Positions 35,961-45,622 of a stretch of 64,000 bases of DNA are shown here, in pieces; position 1 is the first letter of the stretch; the number at the start of each line of letters is the position of its first letter. The stretch is from Campylobacter geochelonis. Lineage in GTDB: Bacteria; Campylobacterota; Campylobacteria; Campylobacterales; Campylobacteraceae. The translations under genes were made by a program, and so were the position numbers. The stretch is taken from contig NZ_CP053844.1 of assembly GCF_013201685.1 (NCBI RefSeq), forward strand, positions 1,426,001-1,490,000. Reading direction: 5' to 3'. The notes under the pieces are model-generated. The model searched no databases. It saw only the letters and a list, made by a program, of their open reading frames with translations, and was not told the DNA's origin.

Positions 35961-37373
35961 CTAAACCTGAAATTCTGACACTAAACTTGGATTAAAGCTG
36001 TTATCAACAAAACGCGTGAACTCCTTTTGAAACACCACTTCAACCGTGCCAAGTGCGCCATTTCTGTTTTTTCCTACTATGACTTCAGCCTTTTCTTCTT
36101 TGGCATTTGGCACAAATTTAGGCGTATAGCTTTCCATATCTTTACCCTCATTTAGCGCCCTTTCATACCGCTCTTTCTCCTCTTGCTCGGCATAAACATC
36201 ATTTCTATAGACAAAAAGTATAACATCAGCGTCTTGCTCTATCGCGCCACTTTCACGCAAATCGCTAAGCATAGGTCGCTTGTTTGATCTTGCTTCAAGC
36301 CCACGATTTAACTGAGAAAGCGCAACTATAGGTATGCCTAACTCGCGTGCTAAAAGCTTAAGTCCACGAGAGATTTCAGCGATTTGAAGGTGTCTTTCGC
36401 TAAAGTTGCTGCTACTCATCATAAGTCCGATATAATCAATCACGCACAAGCTTATCTCTTCGTGTTTTGCCTTGAGTTTTCTAAGATTTGTCCTTATCTG
36501 ATGGATATTTACATAGCTGTTATCATAGACAAAGAGCTTTTTTTCCATCATGTTTTTGCACTCATCACCAAAACGCGTAAACTCATCATCGCTCATATTT
36601 GCTGTTAGGATGTTTGAAAGCGGGATTGAAGTAGAAGCGCTTATCATACGCATCATAAGGTGCGCTGCTGGCATCTCAAGCGAGAAAAAAACCACGCCTT
36701 TGTCTAAATTTAAACTTTTTTGAATGACATTTAAAACAAACGCTGTCTTTCCCATACCAGGGCGCGCGGCGATGATGATAAGTTCGCCTTCTTTAAAGCC
36801 TTTTGTGTATTCATTTAAATATCTAAAACCAGTATCAAGCCCTACTAAGTCCTTATCGGCTGCCTCTTTTTGCTTTTTCATCTCAAGCATTAACTCATGG
36901 ATGATTTGATCGCTCTCTTTTATAACACCACTTTGTCCACCCTCAACCAAAGCATAAATTTGAGAGCTGATATCATCTACCATCTCTTTTGCTGGTTGAT
37001 CTTCATTAACTTTCGTTGGGATTTTGTGTGCTACGGCAATCAAAGCTCTTTTTACACTTTTTTCTTTTAACTCATCGGCATATTTTTTGATATCAATTAT
37101 CGAATTTGTCGCTACAATCTCGCCAAATGTTACCTCATCAAATTTATTCCCCAAACGCTTTTTAACAAACGCAAAATCGATTGGCTCATCGTTATTAACA
37201 CACTCAAGTATCGCTTTATAGATATCTGCGTGCGCTTTTAAGTAAAAATCCCCATCATTTATAAGCCCATAAACTTCGCTAAAACCATCTTCGCTATATA
37301 AAATCGAGCTTAAAATCGATCTTTCCATATCAAGATCGTATAAATTTGAAGGCATATTATTTGTTTGATTCAT
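35961..37373 (-). CDS. dnaB: Replicative DNA helicase DnaB
   Basis: 470-aa hexameric helicase of the chromosomal replication fork. The N-terminal domain (about 10-110) starts with [16 protein letters not shown]; the RecA-like motor has Walker A in [26 protein letters not shown], Walker B in [10 protein letters not shown] and the [10 protein letters not shown] and [12 protein letters not shown] motifs. No intein is present. The start at 37373 has a strong GAGGAGG nine bases upstream but overlaps ispG by 17 bases; an alternative ATG at 37355 lies after the ispG stop but lacks such a site. Confidence 0.97.
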   Translation of the reverse strand: MNQTNNMPSNLYDLDMERSILSSILYSEDGFSEVYGLINDGDFYLKAHADIYKAILECVNNDEPIDFAFVKKRLGNKFDEVTFGEIVATNSIIDIKKYADELKEKSVKRALIAVAHKIPTKVNEDQPAKEMVDDISSQIYALVEGGQSGVIKESDQIIHELMLEMKKQKEAADKDLVGLDTGFRYLNEYTKGFKEGELIIIAARPGMGKTAFVLNVIQKSLNLDKGVVFFSLEMPAAHLMMRMISASTSIPLSNILTANMSDDEFTRFGDECKNMMEKKLFVYDNSYVNIHQIRTNLRKLKAKHEEISLCVIDYIGLMMSSSNFSERHLQIAEISRGLKLLARELGIPIVALSQLNRGLEARSNKRPMLSDLRESGAIEQDADVILFVYRNDVYAEQEEKERYERALNEGKDMESYTPKFVPNAKEEKAEVIVGKNRNGALGTVEVVFQKEFTRFVDNSFNPSLVSEFQV

Positions 37374-38424
37374 GCTCTTTTACCTCCTCTTCAAGCTCTT
37401 TTAAAAACCGCTCAACAAGCTCATCTTCTTTTAGTCTTGCAACAACCTCGCCTCGCCTCATAACAAGCCCGCTTTCTTTGCCAAAGGCGATGGCGACATC
37501 AGCGCCTTTTGCCTCTCCTATGGCATTTACAACGCACCCCATAACAGAGACATTAAGTGGAATTTTTATGTGTTTTGTCTTTTCTTCAACGATTTTTATA
37601 GCTTTTACAAGATCGCTTTGAAGCCTACCACAAGTTGGGCATGAGATGATATTGAGCCCACTTTTTTGTCTGCCACTATCTTGTAAAATCGCCTTTGCAA
37701 CGCGGATTTCCTCTTCTAGCTCACCTGTTATACTTACTCGCATCGTATCGCCGATACCCTCAAGTAAAAGCCCACCAAGCGCAATCGCACTTTTAATCGT
37801 CGCATGAAAGGTTGTCCCAGCCTCAGTAACTCCTAGATGAAACGGATACTCGCAAAGTGGGCGAAGAGTTCTATAAGCCTCCATCGTGCTAGCTACATCG
37901 CTACTTTTAAGTGAAATTGCTATATCGCTAAATCCAAAATCCTCTAAAAGCTTATAATTATACTCAGCAGAAGCTACCATTCCAGCGACGCTTCTTCCAA
38001 ATTTAGATTCAAACTGCTCTTCAAGCGAGCCTGAATTTACGCCTATTCTAATGGGCAAGTTTCTCTCTTTACACGCATCAACGACTGCTTTAATGCGCTC
38101 TTTTCCACCTATATTTCCTGGATTTATACGTATCGCATCAACAAATTTAGCCACAGCTAAAGCGTGACGATAGTTAAAGTGAATGTCAGCGATAACGGGA
38201 AGTGGGCTTTGCTCTTTAATCTGTTTAAGCGCGCTAATATCCTCTTTATCTAGCACCGCGCACCGAACTATATCGCACCCTGCAAAATAAAGTCTGTTAA
38301 TCTGCTCTAGTGTAGCGGCTACATTTTTGGTTTTTGAAAATGTCATAGACTGCACGGAAATTGGCGCATCACCGCCAACAGCGACATCTCCAACAAAAAG
38401 TTTTTTGGTTTTAAATCTTTGCAT
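37357..38424 (-). CDS. ispG: 4-hydroxy-3-methylbut-2-enyl diphosphate synthase IspG
   Basis: 355-aa iron-sulfur enzyme of the non-mevalonate isoprenoid pathway that converts MEcPP to HMBPP. Motifs: [13 protein letters not shown] near the start, [18 protein letters not shown], and the cluster cysteines in ISCPTCGR and [11 protein letters not shown]. Length matches the shorter bacterial form. Upstream of and overlapping dnaB, a common arrangement suggesting one transcript. Confidence 0.96.
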   Translation of the reverse strand: MQRFKTKKLFVGDVAVGGDAPISVQSMTFSKTKNVAATLEQINRLYFAGCDIVRCAVLDKEDISALKQIKEQSPLPVIADIHFNYRHALAVAKFVDAIRINPGNIGGKERIKAVVDACKERNLPIRIGVNSGSLEEQFESKFGRSVAGMVASAEYNYKLLEDFGFSDIAISLKSSDVASTMEAYRTLRPLCEYPFHLGVTEAGTTFHATIKSAIALGGLLLEGIGDTMRVSITGELEEEIRVAKAILQDSGRQKSGLNIISCPTCGRLQSDLVKAIKIVEEKTKHIKIPLNVSVMGCVVNAIGEAKGADVAIAFGKESGLVMRRGEVVARLKEDELVERFLKELEEEVKEHESNK

Positions 38425-38474
38425 AATCTTCCTTTTAGGTAGAGCAATTTTACATAAAAGTCATTTAAAAGCTA

Positions 38475-38506
38475 CTTTAAGCAAATTTAGATAAATCTGC
38501 TTAAAG
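38475..38506 (-). terminator. Hairpin between thiD and ispG
   Basis: CTTTAAGCA and TGCTTAAAG pair perfectly (9 bp) around a 14-base loop, just past the thiD stop on the minus strand. Could end thiD transcription; the loop is long and the T-run short. Confidence 0.45.
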
Positions 38507-38514
38507 GCTTAGTT

Positions 38515-39300
38515 TTAATAAAATTTATAGAAGTGATTTACTGGATTGCAACCATGACCTATTTTATGGGCTGATTTTATCGCGTTAAAAATATACTCAT
38601 TTGCAGCTAAAGCAGCGTCTTTTGCGCTCATTTGATTAGCTAAATTTGAAGCGATTGCACTTGAGAGCGAGCATCCTGAACCATGCGTACTATCGGTATC
38701 TATGCGCTCATTTTCGATATATGTAAACTCAGTGCCATTATAAAATACATCTAAACTCTTGCCATCAACTTTTCCAGCCTTTAAATAGACATTTTTACAT
38801 CCAAATTTTAAAAGCTCTTTGCAAGCATTTTCAAAGTCTGTTTTGCTCTCTAGCTTTTTGCCTAAAATCTCTTGTGCTTCAAATTTATTTGGTGTGATAA
38901 CAGTTGCTAGTGGAAAAAGTTCCTCAACAATCGCCTTTTTTGACTCGCCCTCAAGCCAAATATCGCCATTTTTACAGCTCATAACAGGATCAAGGACAAC
39001 TGGAGGTAAATTTGGCACTTTTTTAAGCGAAGCAGCAGTTGCTTTTATGATTTCTACGCTTGGGACAACGCCGATTTTAACGGCATCTACTTTAATGTCA
39101 TCAAAAATCGCATCGATTCCATCACTTATCATTTTTGGCTCTATTAGCTCCATGCCAAAAAGCCCTTTTGTGTTTTGCGCTGTTGTAGCCGTAACAACGC
39201 CCATCGCATAAACGCCATGCGCGATAAACACTTTTAAATCCGCTATCAACCCAGCGCCACCACTTGGATCAACACCAGCTATGCTTAAAACATTTTTCAT
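38515..39300 (-). CDS. thiD: Hydroxymethylpyrimidine/phosphomethylpyrimidine kinase ThiD
   Basis: 261-aa kinase that phosphorylates HMP and HMP-phosphate for thiamine synthesis. Ribokinase-fold motifs: AGVDPSGGAGLIADLK at the N terminus, TATTAQNT, DPVMSCKNGDIW, TPNKFEAQEIL and the catalytic DSTHGSGCSLSSAIA. Normal length. Stands alone; no thiE or thiC nearby and no thiamine riboswitch is apparent upstream. Confidence 0.95.
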   Translation of the reverse strand: MKNVLSIAGVDPSGGAGLIADLKVFIAHGVYAMGVVTATTAQNTKGLFGMELIEPKMISDGIDAIFDDIKVDAVKIGVVPSVEIIKATAASLKKVPNLPPVVLDPVMSCKNGDIWLEGESKKAIVEELFPLATVITPNKFEAQEILGKKLESKTDFENACKELLKFGCKNVYLKAGKVDGKSLDVFYNGTEFTYIENERIDTDSTHGSGCSLSSAIASNLANQMSAKDAALAANEYIFNAIKSAHKIGHGCNPVNHFYKFY

Positions 39301-39418
39301 ACAATTCCTTATTTTAAAAATTTTGTAAAATTATATACAAAGATAGCTAAAAAATGGTTTTTCTAAAATAATTTTTAGCTAAAATCCACGAATTTTATCT
39401 ATTAAATTAATATAAATT

Positions 39419-40114
39419 TTATCTCTTTTTGCATATTAAATTTATATATTTATAAGTTAAAGCAAAATTTCCATCAAAATGAGCCTCTAAAAGCTTAAAA
39501 TTTTCTTTTGTGAGTTTGAAATTTCCATTTAAGTTGTTTACGCCAGTTTGTTTTAGGTGGTTTAAAAGCTCTTTTAAACTACTAAATTTAGCGATGATTT
39601 CTTCGTTTTTAACGCCTAGAATTTCAAATTTAACAGCAAATTTTTCTTTTATTTCACTGTTATTTTTATACTTTAAACTCTGCTTTGTAAAACTGCTAAG
39701 TTCTTGCAGTGTTCCATCGCAAAACATAGAAAATGCTAAAATTCCATCATTGTTTAAGCTAAGATAAAGTTTATCTCTTAATTTATCTAAATTTTCTATC
39801 CATTGAAAAACGGAACTTGAGATGATAAGATCTAGTTTTTGTGGTAAATTTAGTGTTAAAATATCGCCAATTTGCGTTTGAAAACTAGCCATAAAATCAC
39901 TTTTATAAATATCATTTAAAACAAGCTCGTCGTATTTTAAACTAGATATAACACGCCTTGTTAAAACACCACTTCCAGCGCCTATCTCATAAATTTGAGC
40001 AAATTCGCTTCTACTTTTTACAACCATTTTTAAAAGTTCATCTGCTACTATTTTTTGAGCGTATGCAAACTCATCGTATCGCTTAGCGCTTTGGAATTTC
40101 AAGTATCTCTCCAA
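39419..40114 (-). CDS. bioC: Malonyl-ACP O-methyltransferase BioC
   Basis: 231-aa SAM-dependent methyltransferase. The SAM-binding loop YEIGAGSGVLTRRV, the acidic LVLNDIYKSD and a DLIISSSVFQWIENL segment match BioC. BioC methylates malonyl-ACP to disguise it for fatty-acid elongation into pimeloyl-ACP, the start of biotin synthesis. The start overlaps the end of the bioG-like gene by 32 bases and bioF lies just upstream, which strongly supports the role. Slightly short relative to E. coli BioC. Confidence 0.85.
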   Translation of the reverse strand: MERYLKFQSAKRYDEFAYAQKIVADELLKMVVKSRSEFAQIYEIGAGSGVLTRRVISSLKYDELVLNDIYKSDFMASFQTQIGDILTLNLPQKLDLIISSSVFQWIENLDKLRDKLYLSLNNDGILAFSMFCDGTLQELSSFTKQSLKYKNNSEIKEKFAVKFEILGVKNEEIIAKFSSLKELLNHLKQTGVNNLNGNFKLTKENFKLLEAHFDGNFALTYKYINLICKKR

Positions 40115-40700
40115 AGCTTTTGTAGTAGAAAAATGGAAAATGAGGCGCGTTTATAAACTCTTTTTGACACTTAAACCACTCGCATGATTTTGGTGGAAAA
40201 ACAAAGTCTTTTTTAGAGATGATAGCCTTATCCCAACAAATGGAATCAATGGCTTTTTTATCTGAATTTTTATAGATATTTTCTAGCTCAAGTTTGGCGT
40301 TTTTGTTAAAAGAGAAATTTATCTTTTCAAGATCTTTTAAAAAGCAAATCTTTTTAAACCCATCAAAATCAAACTCATCAATGCTTTTTTCAAACGCCAT
40401 TTTTGCTATACCAAACTCATCATCAATGCCACAAGGCGTGCCATTAATTGCTATAGCTTTTTTAAACTCAAACCCTTTTAGCGCCAAACTACAAGCCCAA
40501 ACTCCCATAGACCAAGCCACCAAATACAGCTCTTTGCCTTGCAAAAAAGATGTATCAAGCTTCATATCGCAGTAGTCATAAACCACGTATAAATCAAACT
40601 CGCCAAGCTCTAAGTGCTTTACACACTCTGGCAAAAACGAGTATCCTAAAAAAAGCAAAACAACCTTGCCGCCACTGTTTTTAACAATCTCTAATTTCAT
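40083..40700 (-). CDS. bioG: Pimeloyl-ACP methyl ester esterase BioG-like (DUF452)
   Basis: 205-aa alpha/beta hydrolase-like protein. The nucleophile elbow AWSMGVWACS, the LFLGYSF segment near the N terminus and NAPHFPFFYY at the end (candidate histidine) match BioG/DUF452. It would remove the methyl group added by BioC once the pimeloyl chain is complete. Sandwiched between bioF and bioC with overlaps of 20 and 32 bases. Confidence 0.88.
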   Translation of the reverse strand: MKLEIVKNSGGKVVLLFLGYSFLPECVKHLELGEFDLYVVYDYCDMKLDTSFLQGKELYLVAWSMGVWACSLALKGFEFKKAIAINGTPCGIDDEFGIAKMAFEKSIDEFDFDGFKKICFLKDLEKINFSFNKNAKLELENIYKNSDKKAIDSICWDKAIISKKDFVFPPKSCEWFKCQKEFINAPHFPFFYYKSFGEILEIPKR

Positions 40701-41784
40701 CTAATATTTCTTTAAGTTTTTCTAATTCACCTGATAAAATATCGCCTCTAAGGCTTAACCTTAGTCTTGATGCGTTTGGCAAAACCGTTGGCGGGCGGAT
40801 AGCTGGAGCAAAAAATCCAACATCAAAAAGTTTTTTTGAGAAAAACAACGCCCTTTCGTTTGAGCCGACAACGAATGGAAATATATGGCTACTAGCTTCT
40901 AAAAAATGGATATTTTTTTCCAAATTTGCTCTTTTTTCGCTAAAATCTTTAGTTAAAACAAACAAACTCCAAGCGATATTTATACTAGGAATTGCTGTTG
41001 AGTATATCAAACTTCTAGCTGAATTTATAAAAATATCCTTAAAATCACTACTGCTTAAAAGCACAGCACCATTACTTCCAACGCCCTTGCTAAGCGTTAT
41101 AAGTAAAAAATCTATATCTTTATAAACTCCTAAAAAATGGGCATTTCCAAATTCATTTCTTGCAAAAAATGAGTGCGCCTCATCTATGTATAAAAAGAGA
41201 TTTTTATACTCTTTTTTAAGCTCGACTAGTTTAACAAGATCGCAACTATCGCCATCCATGCTAAAAATAGCTTCACTTAAAATGATAATTTTTTCAAATT
41301 TATCTTGATTTTGTTCTATTAAATTTTTTAAAGCTTCATAATCAGAATGCGGATATCTCTTAAAATTTGCTTTACCAAGTTTTAAAGCATCTATCATGCT
41401 TGCATGGATTAACTTATCGCATAAAAAAAGTGTTTTTTCGCTACTAAGAGCTGAAATAACGCTTAAATTCGCACAATACCCAGAGTTAAAAATAAGAGCT
41501 TTTTTACTAGCAAACTTTTTTTCAAACCACTCCTCAAGCTCTAAAAACACATCACTTGAAGTGTACACCAACCTACTTGCTCCAGAGCCAAAAAACCACT
41601 TATTTTTTGCGCAACTAGCTAAAAACTCATCTCTTAGCGCCTCATCGCTTGCTATACCAAGATAGTCGTTACTGCCTAAATTTAGCAGCTTTTTACCATT
41701 ATACTCTATAAATTTAGAGCATACTTTACTGTTTTTAAGCTCTCTAAAGCTACTATTTTGTTTTGCTTTTTCTATATCAAACAT
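40681..41784 (-). CDS. bioF: 8-amino-7-oxononanoate synthase BioF
   Basis: 367-aa PLP enzyme that condenses pimeloyl-ACP (or -CoA) with alanine. Alpha-oxoamine synthase motifs: NLGSNDYLGIA, FGSGASRLVYTSS, FNSGYCANLSVI, IYSMDGD-type segment (AIFSMDGDSCDL), DEAHSFF and the PLP lysine in TLSKGVGSNGAV. First of the bioF-bioG-bioC unit; bioA, bioD and bioB are not in the window. A 69-base gap separates it from the DUF4209 gene upstream. Confidence 0.94.
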   Translation of the reverse strand: MFDIEKAKQNSSFRELKNSKVCSKFIEYNGKKLLNLGSNDYLGIASDEALRDEFLASCAKNKWFFGSGASRLVYTSSDVFLELEEWFEKKFASKKALIFNSGYCANLSVISALSSEKTLFLCDKLIHASMIDALKLGKANFKRYPHSDYEALKNLIEQNQDKFEKIIILSEAIFSMDGDSCDLVKLVELKKEYKNLFLYIDEAHSFFARNEFGNAHFLGVYKDIDFLLITLSKGVGSNGAVLLSSSDFKDIFINSARSLIYSTAIPSINIAWSLFVLTKDFSEKRANLEKNIHFLEASSHIFPFVVGSNERALFFSKKLFDVGFFAPAIRPPTVLPNASRLRLSLRGDILSGELEKLKEILDEIRDC

Positions 41785-41853
41785 TTTTCTACCTAAATAT
41801 TTTTTGTGATTATATCAGTGCGAACTTAAATTTAAAATCAAAATATGCTTTAA

Positions 41854-43617
41854 CTATGTACTCCAGACACTATTAACCACAACTAACCTTAAACATAGCC
41901 ACCATAGATAAATAAATCCAGCGTTATTAGTATCATCATCAACAAGCCCATGTGAAATATCGTTTCTAAGATTATAAGGGATTTGATTTATTAATAACAT
42001 TTTTAACTCTTCAACTAAATTTATGCCAATAAGTTCTATTAATTTTTCTTCTTTTAACAACGAGTTAATGCTCTTTTCACTTTCAATACCATGTTCATCT
42101 AAAATAGTAGTTTTAACATAATTTTGTTTAAGAAATGTTCTTATCAAATGTTCAATTTGCGGAATTAATATATGAACTGATGTAAAAAATTCTCCTTCAA
42201 ATCCAAAGTATAACCCCTCAGTCCAAATATTTACTCTATTTGGCAAAACTATCGATGAGTTTTTACAAATATCAAGCAAATATTCGCGATTAACTCTATG
42301 CTCTATTAAAAATTGCTCTAACGCAGGAATAATACAACCCTCAACCATAAGCTCGAAGTGAATCTTGTATTCTGATGCAATATATGCATCAAATGGTTCT
42401 TTACTTGCAATCATTCTTCCATCATTAAAATAATATTTTTGAATTATCGTACTGCATAAAGGAAACATATATTTTGCTTTATTAAATTGCAATTTTATTT
42501 TATTGTAATTTAAAAGCGATACAACTGTTCCTAAAGCCAAAATTGCTTCATTAATACTTTTATTTTTAATTTTATTTATATTATTTTCAATCAATTCGGA
42601 AATATCAATATTTGAATATATTCTTGACGATTCAGCTATTCCTAATTGATTACTTTGAGTATATTTTAAATATAAGTTATTTAATTTATTTTGAATGCAA
42701 AATTTACCTTTGTACTTAGCAGGGATACTATGACATTCCCATATGGCTCTGTTGTAAAAATGAGAAGCTGTTAAGTTATAAAGTTTGCTATCTCCTAAAT
42801 TTTCAAGATTTTGTATTATTTTGACAGTTAGCTCATGTTCTTTATCTTCATCATCGTGTTGAAATTTATGATACCATTCCCTAGCACTCATTAAATAATC
42901 ATTAGCTATGCTAAAATCTTGATTTTCGATAAATATTAAAGCAAATTTTTCTAGCTTATTTACTATTTTATAAAAAATTTCTTTTGTTATATATTTACCA
43001 AATAATATCAATAAACTACTCATTCTCTTACAATTTGCAGTTTTATCAAATTCTAATTTTTCAAAAGACTCCACAACTAACTCAAGCAAATCATCTATAG
43101 GTTTTTTTACTTTTAATGTTAAATAGATAGCTCTCTCATATGCTTTTAGGGCTTCTGCAAATTCTATAGATATTTTGGTATTTAAATCAAATTTCTTATA
43201 TGCACTTAGAGCTATTTCTAAATACTTAATATTTCTATGTTTTTTTATAATCCATAATATATCTGCAATTTTAGATTGTATTCTATAATCTTTACATTCT
43301 TCAATAATTTTTTCAAGAAATATAATTTCATCTATCTCTAAATCATCTGGCAAGAATGTTCTTTTGCCTTTAAATTTAAACATTGGTGAATATGGGTCGT
43401 TCATGCTTTGCGGTTTTATAGAAACAGAACAAATTTTAGCTAACAGCGACAAAATTTTAGCTTTTTTAATGTTTCCAGCCTCTTCTTCTTTTTGAGCATT
43501 TTCTGCAAACACCAAAGAGTAAAACAAGCAAGTCTTTAAAGATGATAACTCTATAATTTCCATATAATTAGATTTTTTAAAGTCACCTAAATTTAGCTCG
43601 ATATTATTTTTATTCAT
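41854..43617 (-). CDS. DUF4209-type protein with RNxxxHG motif (HEPN-like)
   Basis: 587-aa soluble, mostly helical protein. The C-terminal part (about 450-587) carries the pattern of DUF4209: a helix with PQIEHLIRTFLKQN, a DEHGIESEKSINSLLKEE segment, and RNDISHGL at residues 551-558, matching the RNxxxHG signature of that domain. R551 and H556 are spaced like the R-x4-H catalytic motif of HEPN ribonucleases, so RNase activity is possible but untested. The N-terminal 400 residues look like helical repeats. It overlaps the upstream membrane-protein gene by four bases (ATGA), so the two form one unit. Composition is more AT-rich than the flanking bio and tor genes, in keeping with acquired DNA. 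Confidence 0.75.
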   Translation of the reverse strand: MNKNNIELNLGDFKKSNYMEIIELSSLKTCLFYSLVFAENAQKEEEAGNIKKAKILSLLAKICSVSIKPQSMNDPYSPMFKFKGKRTFLPDDLEIDEIIFLEKIIEECKDYRIQSKIADILWIIKKHRNIKYLEIALSAYKKFDLNTKISIEFAEALKAYERAIYLTLKVKKPIDDLLELVVESFEKLEFDKTANCKRMSSLLILFGKYITKEIFYKIVNKLEKFALIFIENQDFSIANDYLMSAREWYHKFQHDDEDKEHELTVKIIQNLENLGDSKLYNLTASHFYNRAIWECHSIPAKYKGKFCIQNKLNNLYLKYTQSNQLGIAESSRIYSNIDISELIENNINKIKNKSINEAILALGTVVSLLNYNKIKLQFNKAKYMFPLCSTIIQKYYFNDGRMIASKEPFDAYIASEYKIHFELMVEGCIIPALEQFLIEHRVNREYLLDICKNSSIVLPNRVNIWTEGLYFGFEGEFFTSVHILIPQIEHLIRTFLKQNYVKTTILDEHGIESEKSINSLLKEEKLIELIGINLVEELKMLLINQIPYNLRNDISHGLVDDDTNNAGFIYLWWLCLRLVVVNSVWST

Positions 43618-44906
43618 ATAGCCTCTTTTGCTATTTTCTTATCTAAAGGTAGCTTTTTAAAATTGTTTTCTTTAGTTGGTACTAAAATAATATACTTAAC
43701 TTCTGATTTTTTAAGAATAAAAACATTTTTAACTAAAAATTTTTTCTCTTTAAAATTTTTAGTTATGTTTGAATCAATACAAATCCCAGTTGAGTTTTTA
43801 TCACACTCCTTAATATATTGAAAATTATATTTTGTAATTTCTGTTTTATCAACAAAAAAATTATTTATATAATTACCCACATTTAATTTTTTTATAATAT
43901 AAGGAGATAAAATAGATATAAATTTTGAGTAAAAACTATATCTAAAAGTAAAATTTATAATTAAAATTATACAAAATAAAATAAAAACAACAATGTAAAC
44001 TACATTTCTAAAACTCTCTATTTCAAAAGAAGTTGATATGACTTCTTTGTTAAATGCTACAAAAATGACAGCATAGATAGTTGCAAGCAATGTTGTAAAT
44101 ATCACTGTAAGATAAAATCGTTTAGATTTATTGCACGAAAATATAATTGTAAATAAAACAGTAATTATAAAATATATCATAGCAATTGCAAGCAAACTAT
44201 AATTATATTTTAAAATTAAAAATAGAGCTAAAAATATAAAAATAAATAAATATAGTATAAAAAGACTATATTTTGCAGTTAAATACAACCCTATTAAAAA
44301 TTTATTTTTAAGTATGTTGCTATATTTATCATATAAGGATATATTTTCAAAATTATATTCAAGCGGTATTATAAAAGTAAAATATAATAGCAACCCAAAA
44401 CTGATTAAAAATAAACAACAAATTATATAAGCTTTATATACATCACTATTTATTTCAATAAAAACTCCCAAATATAAATAATATGAAGTAGGGATAATTA
44501 CCGCTATAATCAATATAGATACTGGTATAAAAATAACTATATTTTTTAATGTAAAAAATATAGTCGCCATTCTATTTATATTTTGATTGTAAAAAAATCT
44601 ATATAACTTATTTTTTATATTGAATTTATTTATCCTATCATTTTCATTAGAAATACTATTTATATAATTAAAAATTTTATACTCATATTTTATCAAAATC
44701 TTAAAAATTATCTTGTTATTATCGCTGATATTCTTTTGATTTTCTTCATATGCTTTACCATTTTTGTTGTTATTGGAACATAAAAGACTATAATTTTCAT
44801 CTAATAAATTAACAATTATTTCTAAGTCGTTTCTAACTATAGTATTTTTATTGTAATACTGACAGCATTCTTGTATGAATATTTTAAATTTTTTATATTC
44901 GTTCAC
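43614..44906 (-). CDS. Multi-pass membrane protein of unknown function, partner of the DUF4209 gene
   Basis: 430 aa, no family recognised. A soluble N-terminal region of about 115 aa rich in Asn, Lys and Glu is followed by six hydrophobic helices between roughly 120 and 335 (for example IFIPVSILIIAVIIPTSYYL and YIVVFILFCIILIINFTF), then a cytoplasmic or periplasmic tail of about 95 aa with many lysines. Codons are strongly AT-biased even for this genome. It is the first gene of a two-gene unit with the DUF4209 protein (four-base overlap). The arrangement, membrane component plus possible HEPN effector, recalls defence systems, but no known system was recognised. Confidence 0.72.
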   Translation of the reverse strand: MNEYKKFKIFIQECCQYYNKNTIVRNDLEIIVNLLDENYSLLCSNNNKNGKAYEENQKNISDNNKIIFKILIKYEYKIFNYINSISNENDRINKFNIKNKLYRFFYNQNINRMATIFFTLKNIVIFIPVSILIIAVIIPTSYYLYLGVFIEINSDVYKAYIICCLFLISFGLLLYFTFIIPLEYNFENISLYDKYSNILKNKFLIGLYLTAKYSLFILYLFIFIFLALFLILKYNYSLLAIAMIYFIITVLFTIIFSCNKSKRFYLTVIFTTLLATIYAVIFVAFNKEVISTSFEIESFRNVVYIVVFILFCIILIINFTFRYSFYSKFISILSPYIIKKLNVGNYINNFFVDKTEITKYNFQYIKECDKNSTGICIDSNITKNFKEKKFLVKNVFILKKSEVKYIILVPTKENNFKKLPLDKKIAKEAI

Positions 44907-45084
44907 AACACTCCTTAAAATATAAATAAAAAAATGCTAAATATTATTTTATACTTTTAAATTTAAACTTTATATATCAACCTGTATTTTAATATAGTTA
45001 TTGGTCAAATTTAGTTAAATCTAACCAAATTTGGGACTATTTAGCCCCAAATTTAGATATGATTAAAAGTAATTTATCGCCCCA

Positions 45085-45621
45085 TTACTCTTCTTCTTTA
45101 GCTATGCCATCTTTTGCGTGAGCTTGTAAAAATCGCAAAATTCTAGCTTTTTCAGCGTCGTTTATCTTAGCAAAATACTGCATAGCAGATAGATACGCAT
45201 CCCACTCATTCATCGCGTGTTCGGCTGGATGGTGACCTGCGTGGCAAGATGTGCAAGTATCATAATACACCAACTCAACTTCCTCCCACGATGGATACTC
45301 GCGTTGGCTTAAATCAGAGCTTTTTACAAAGTATTTAGCACCACTTTTTGCCTCGCCACTTGTTATGTTTAAAAAAGTTATAAGTGGAGCACTTTTATAA
45401 GCAAGAGCTGTAGCGTTGCCATCAACTTGCTCGCCTTTTACCTTTATAAGCGTTAAATCACCATCTTTTTTAACAACCTCAACTGGCGTTCCTTCATAAA
45501 TTTCACCAACAACCGCCTTGCTTTTTTCATCTAGCAAATCAGTTTTTACATTATATATAAACGCACCTTTTGCAAACGCAAAGCTTGATAAAACCGCTAT
45601 TAAAACTAAAACTTTTTTCAT
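45085..45621 (-). CDS. Periplasmic monoheme c-type cytochrome, partner of the TorA-like reductase
   Basis: 178-aa exported protein (signal peptide about 1-17) with one heme c site, CTSCHAGH near residue 122, and an SH3-like N-terminal part (EGTPVEVVKKDGDLTLIKV). It follows the TorA-like gene by one base. C. jejuni has the same pair (Cj0264c/Cj0265c), in which the cytochrome passes electrons to the reductase for growth on TMAO or DMSO. A distal Met or His ligand cannot be assigned with certainty. Confidence 0.88.
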   Translation of the reverse strand: MKKVLVLIAVLSSFAFAKGAFIYNVKTDLLDEKSKAVVGEIYEGTPVEVVKKDGDLTLIKVKGEQVDGNATALAYKSAPLITFLNITSGEAKSGAKYFVKSSDLSQREYPSWEEVELVYYDTCTSCHAGHHPAEHAMNEWDAYLSAMQYFAKINDAEKARILRFLQAHAKDGIAKEEE

Positions 45622-45622
45622 A

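Noticed and set aside
38425-39418. Thiamine riboswitch for thiD
   Set aside because: The region upstream of thiD is short and AT-rich and lacks the conserved CUGAGA and related elements.
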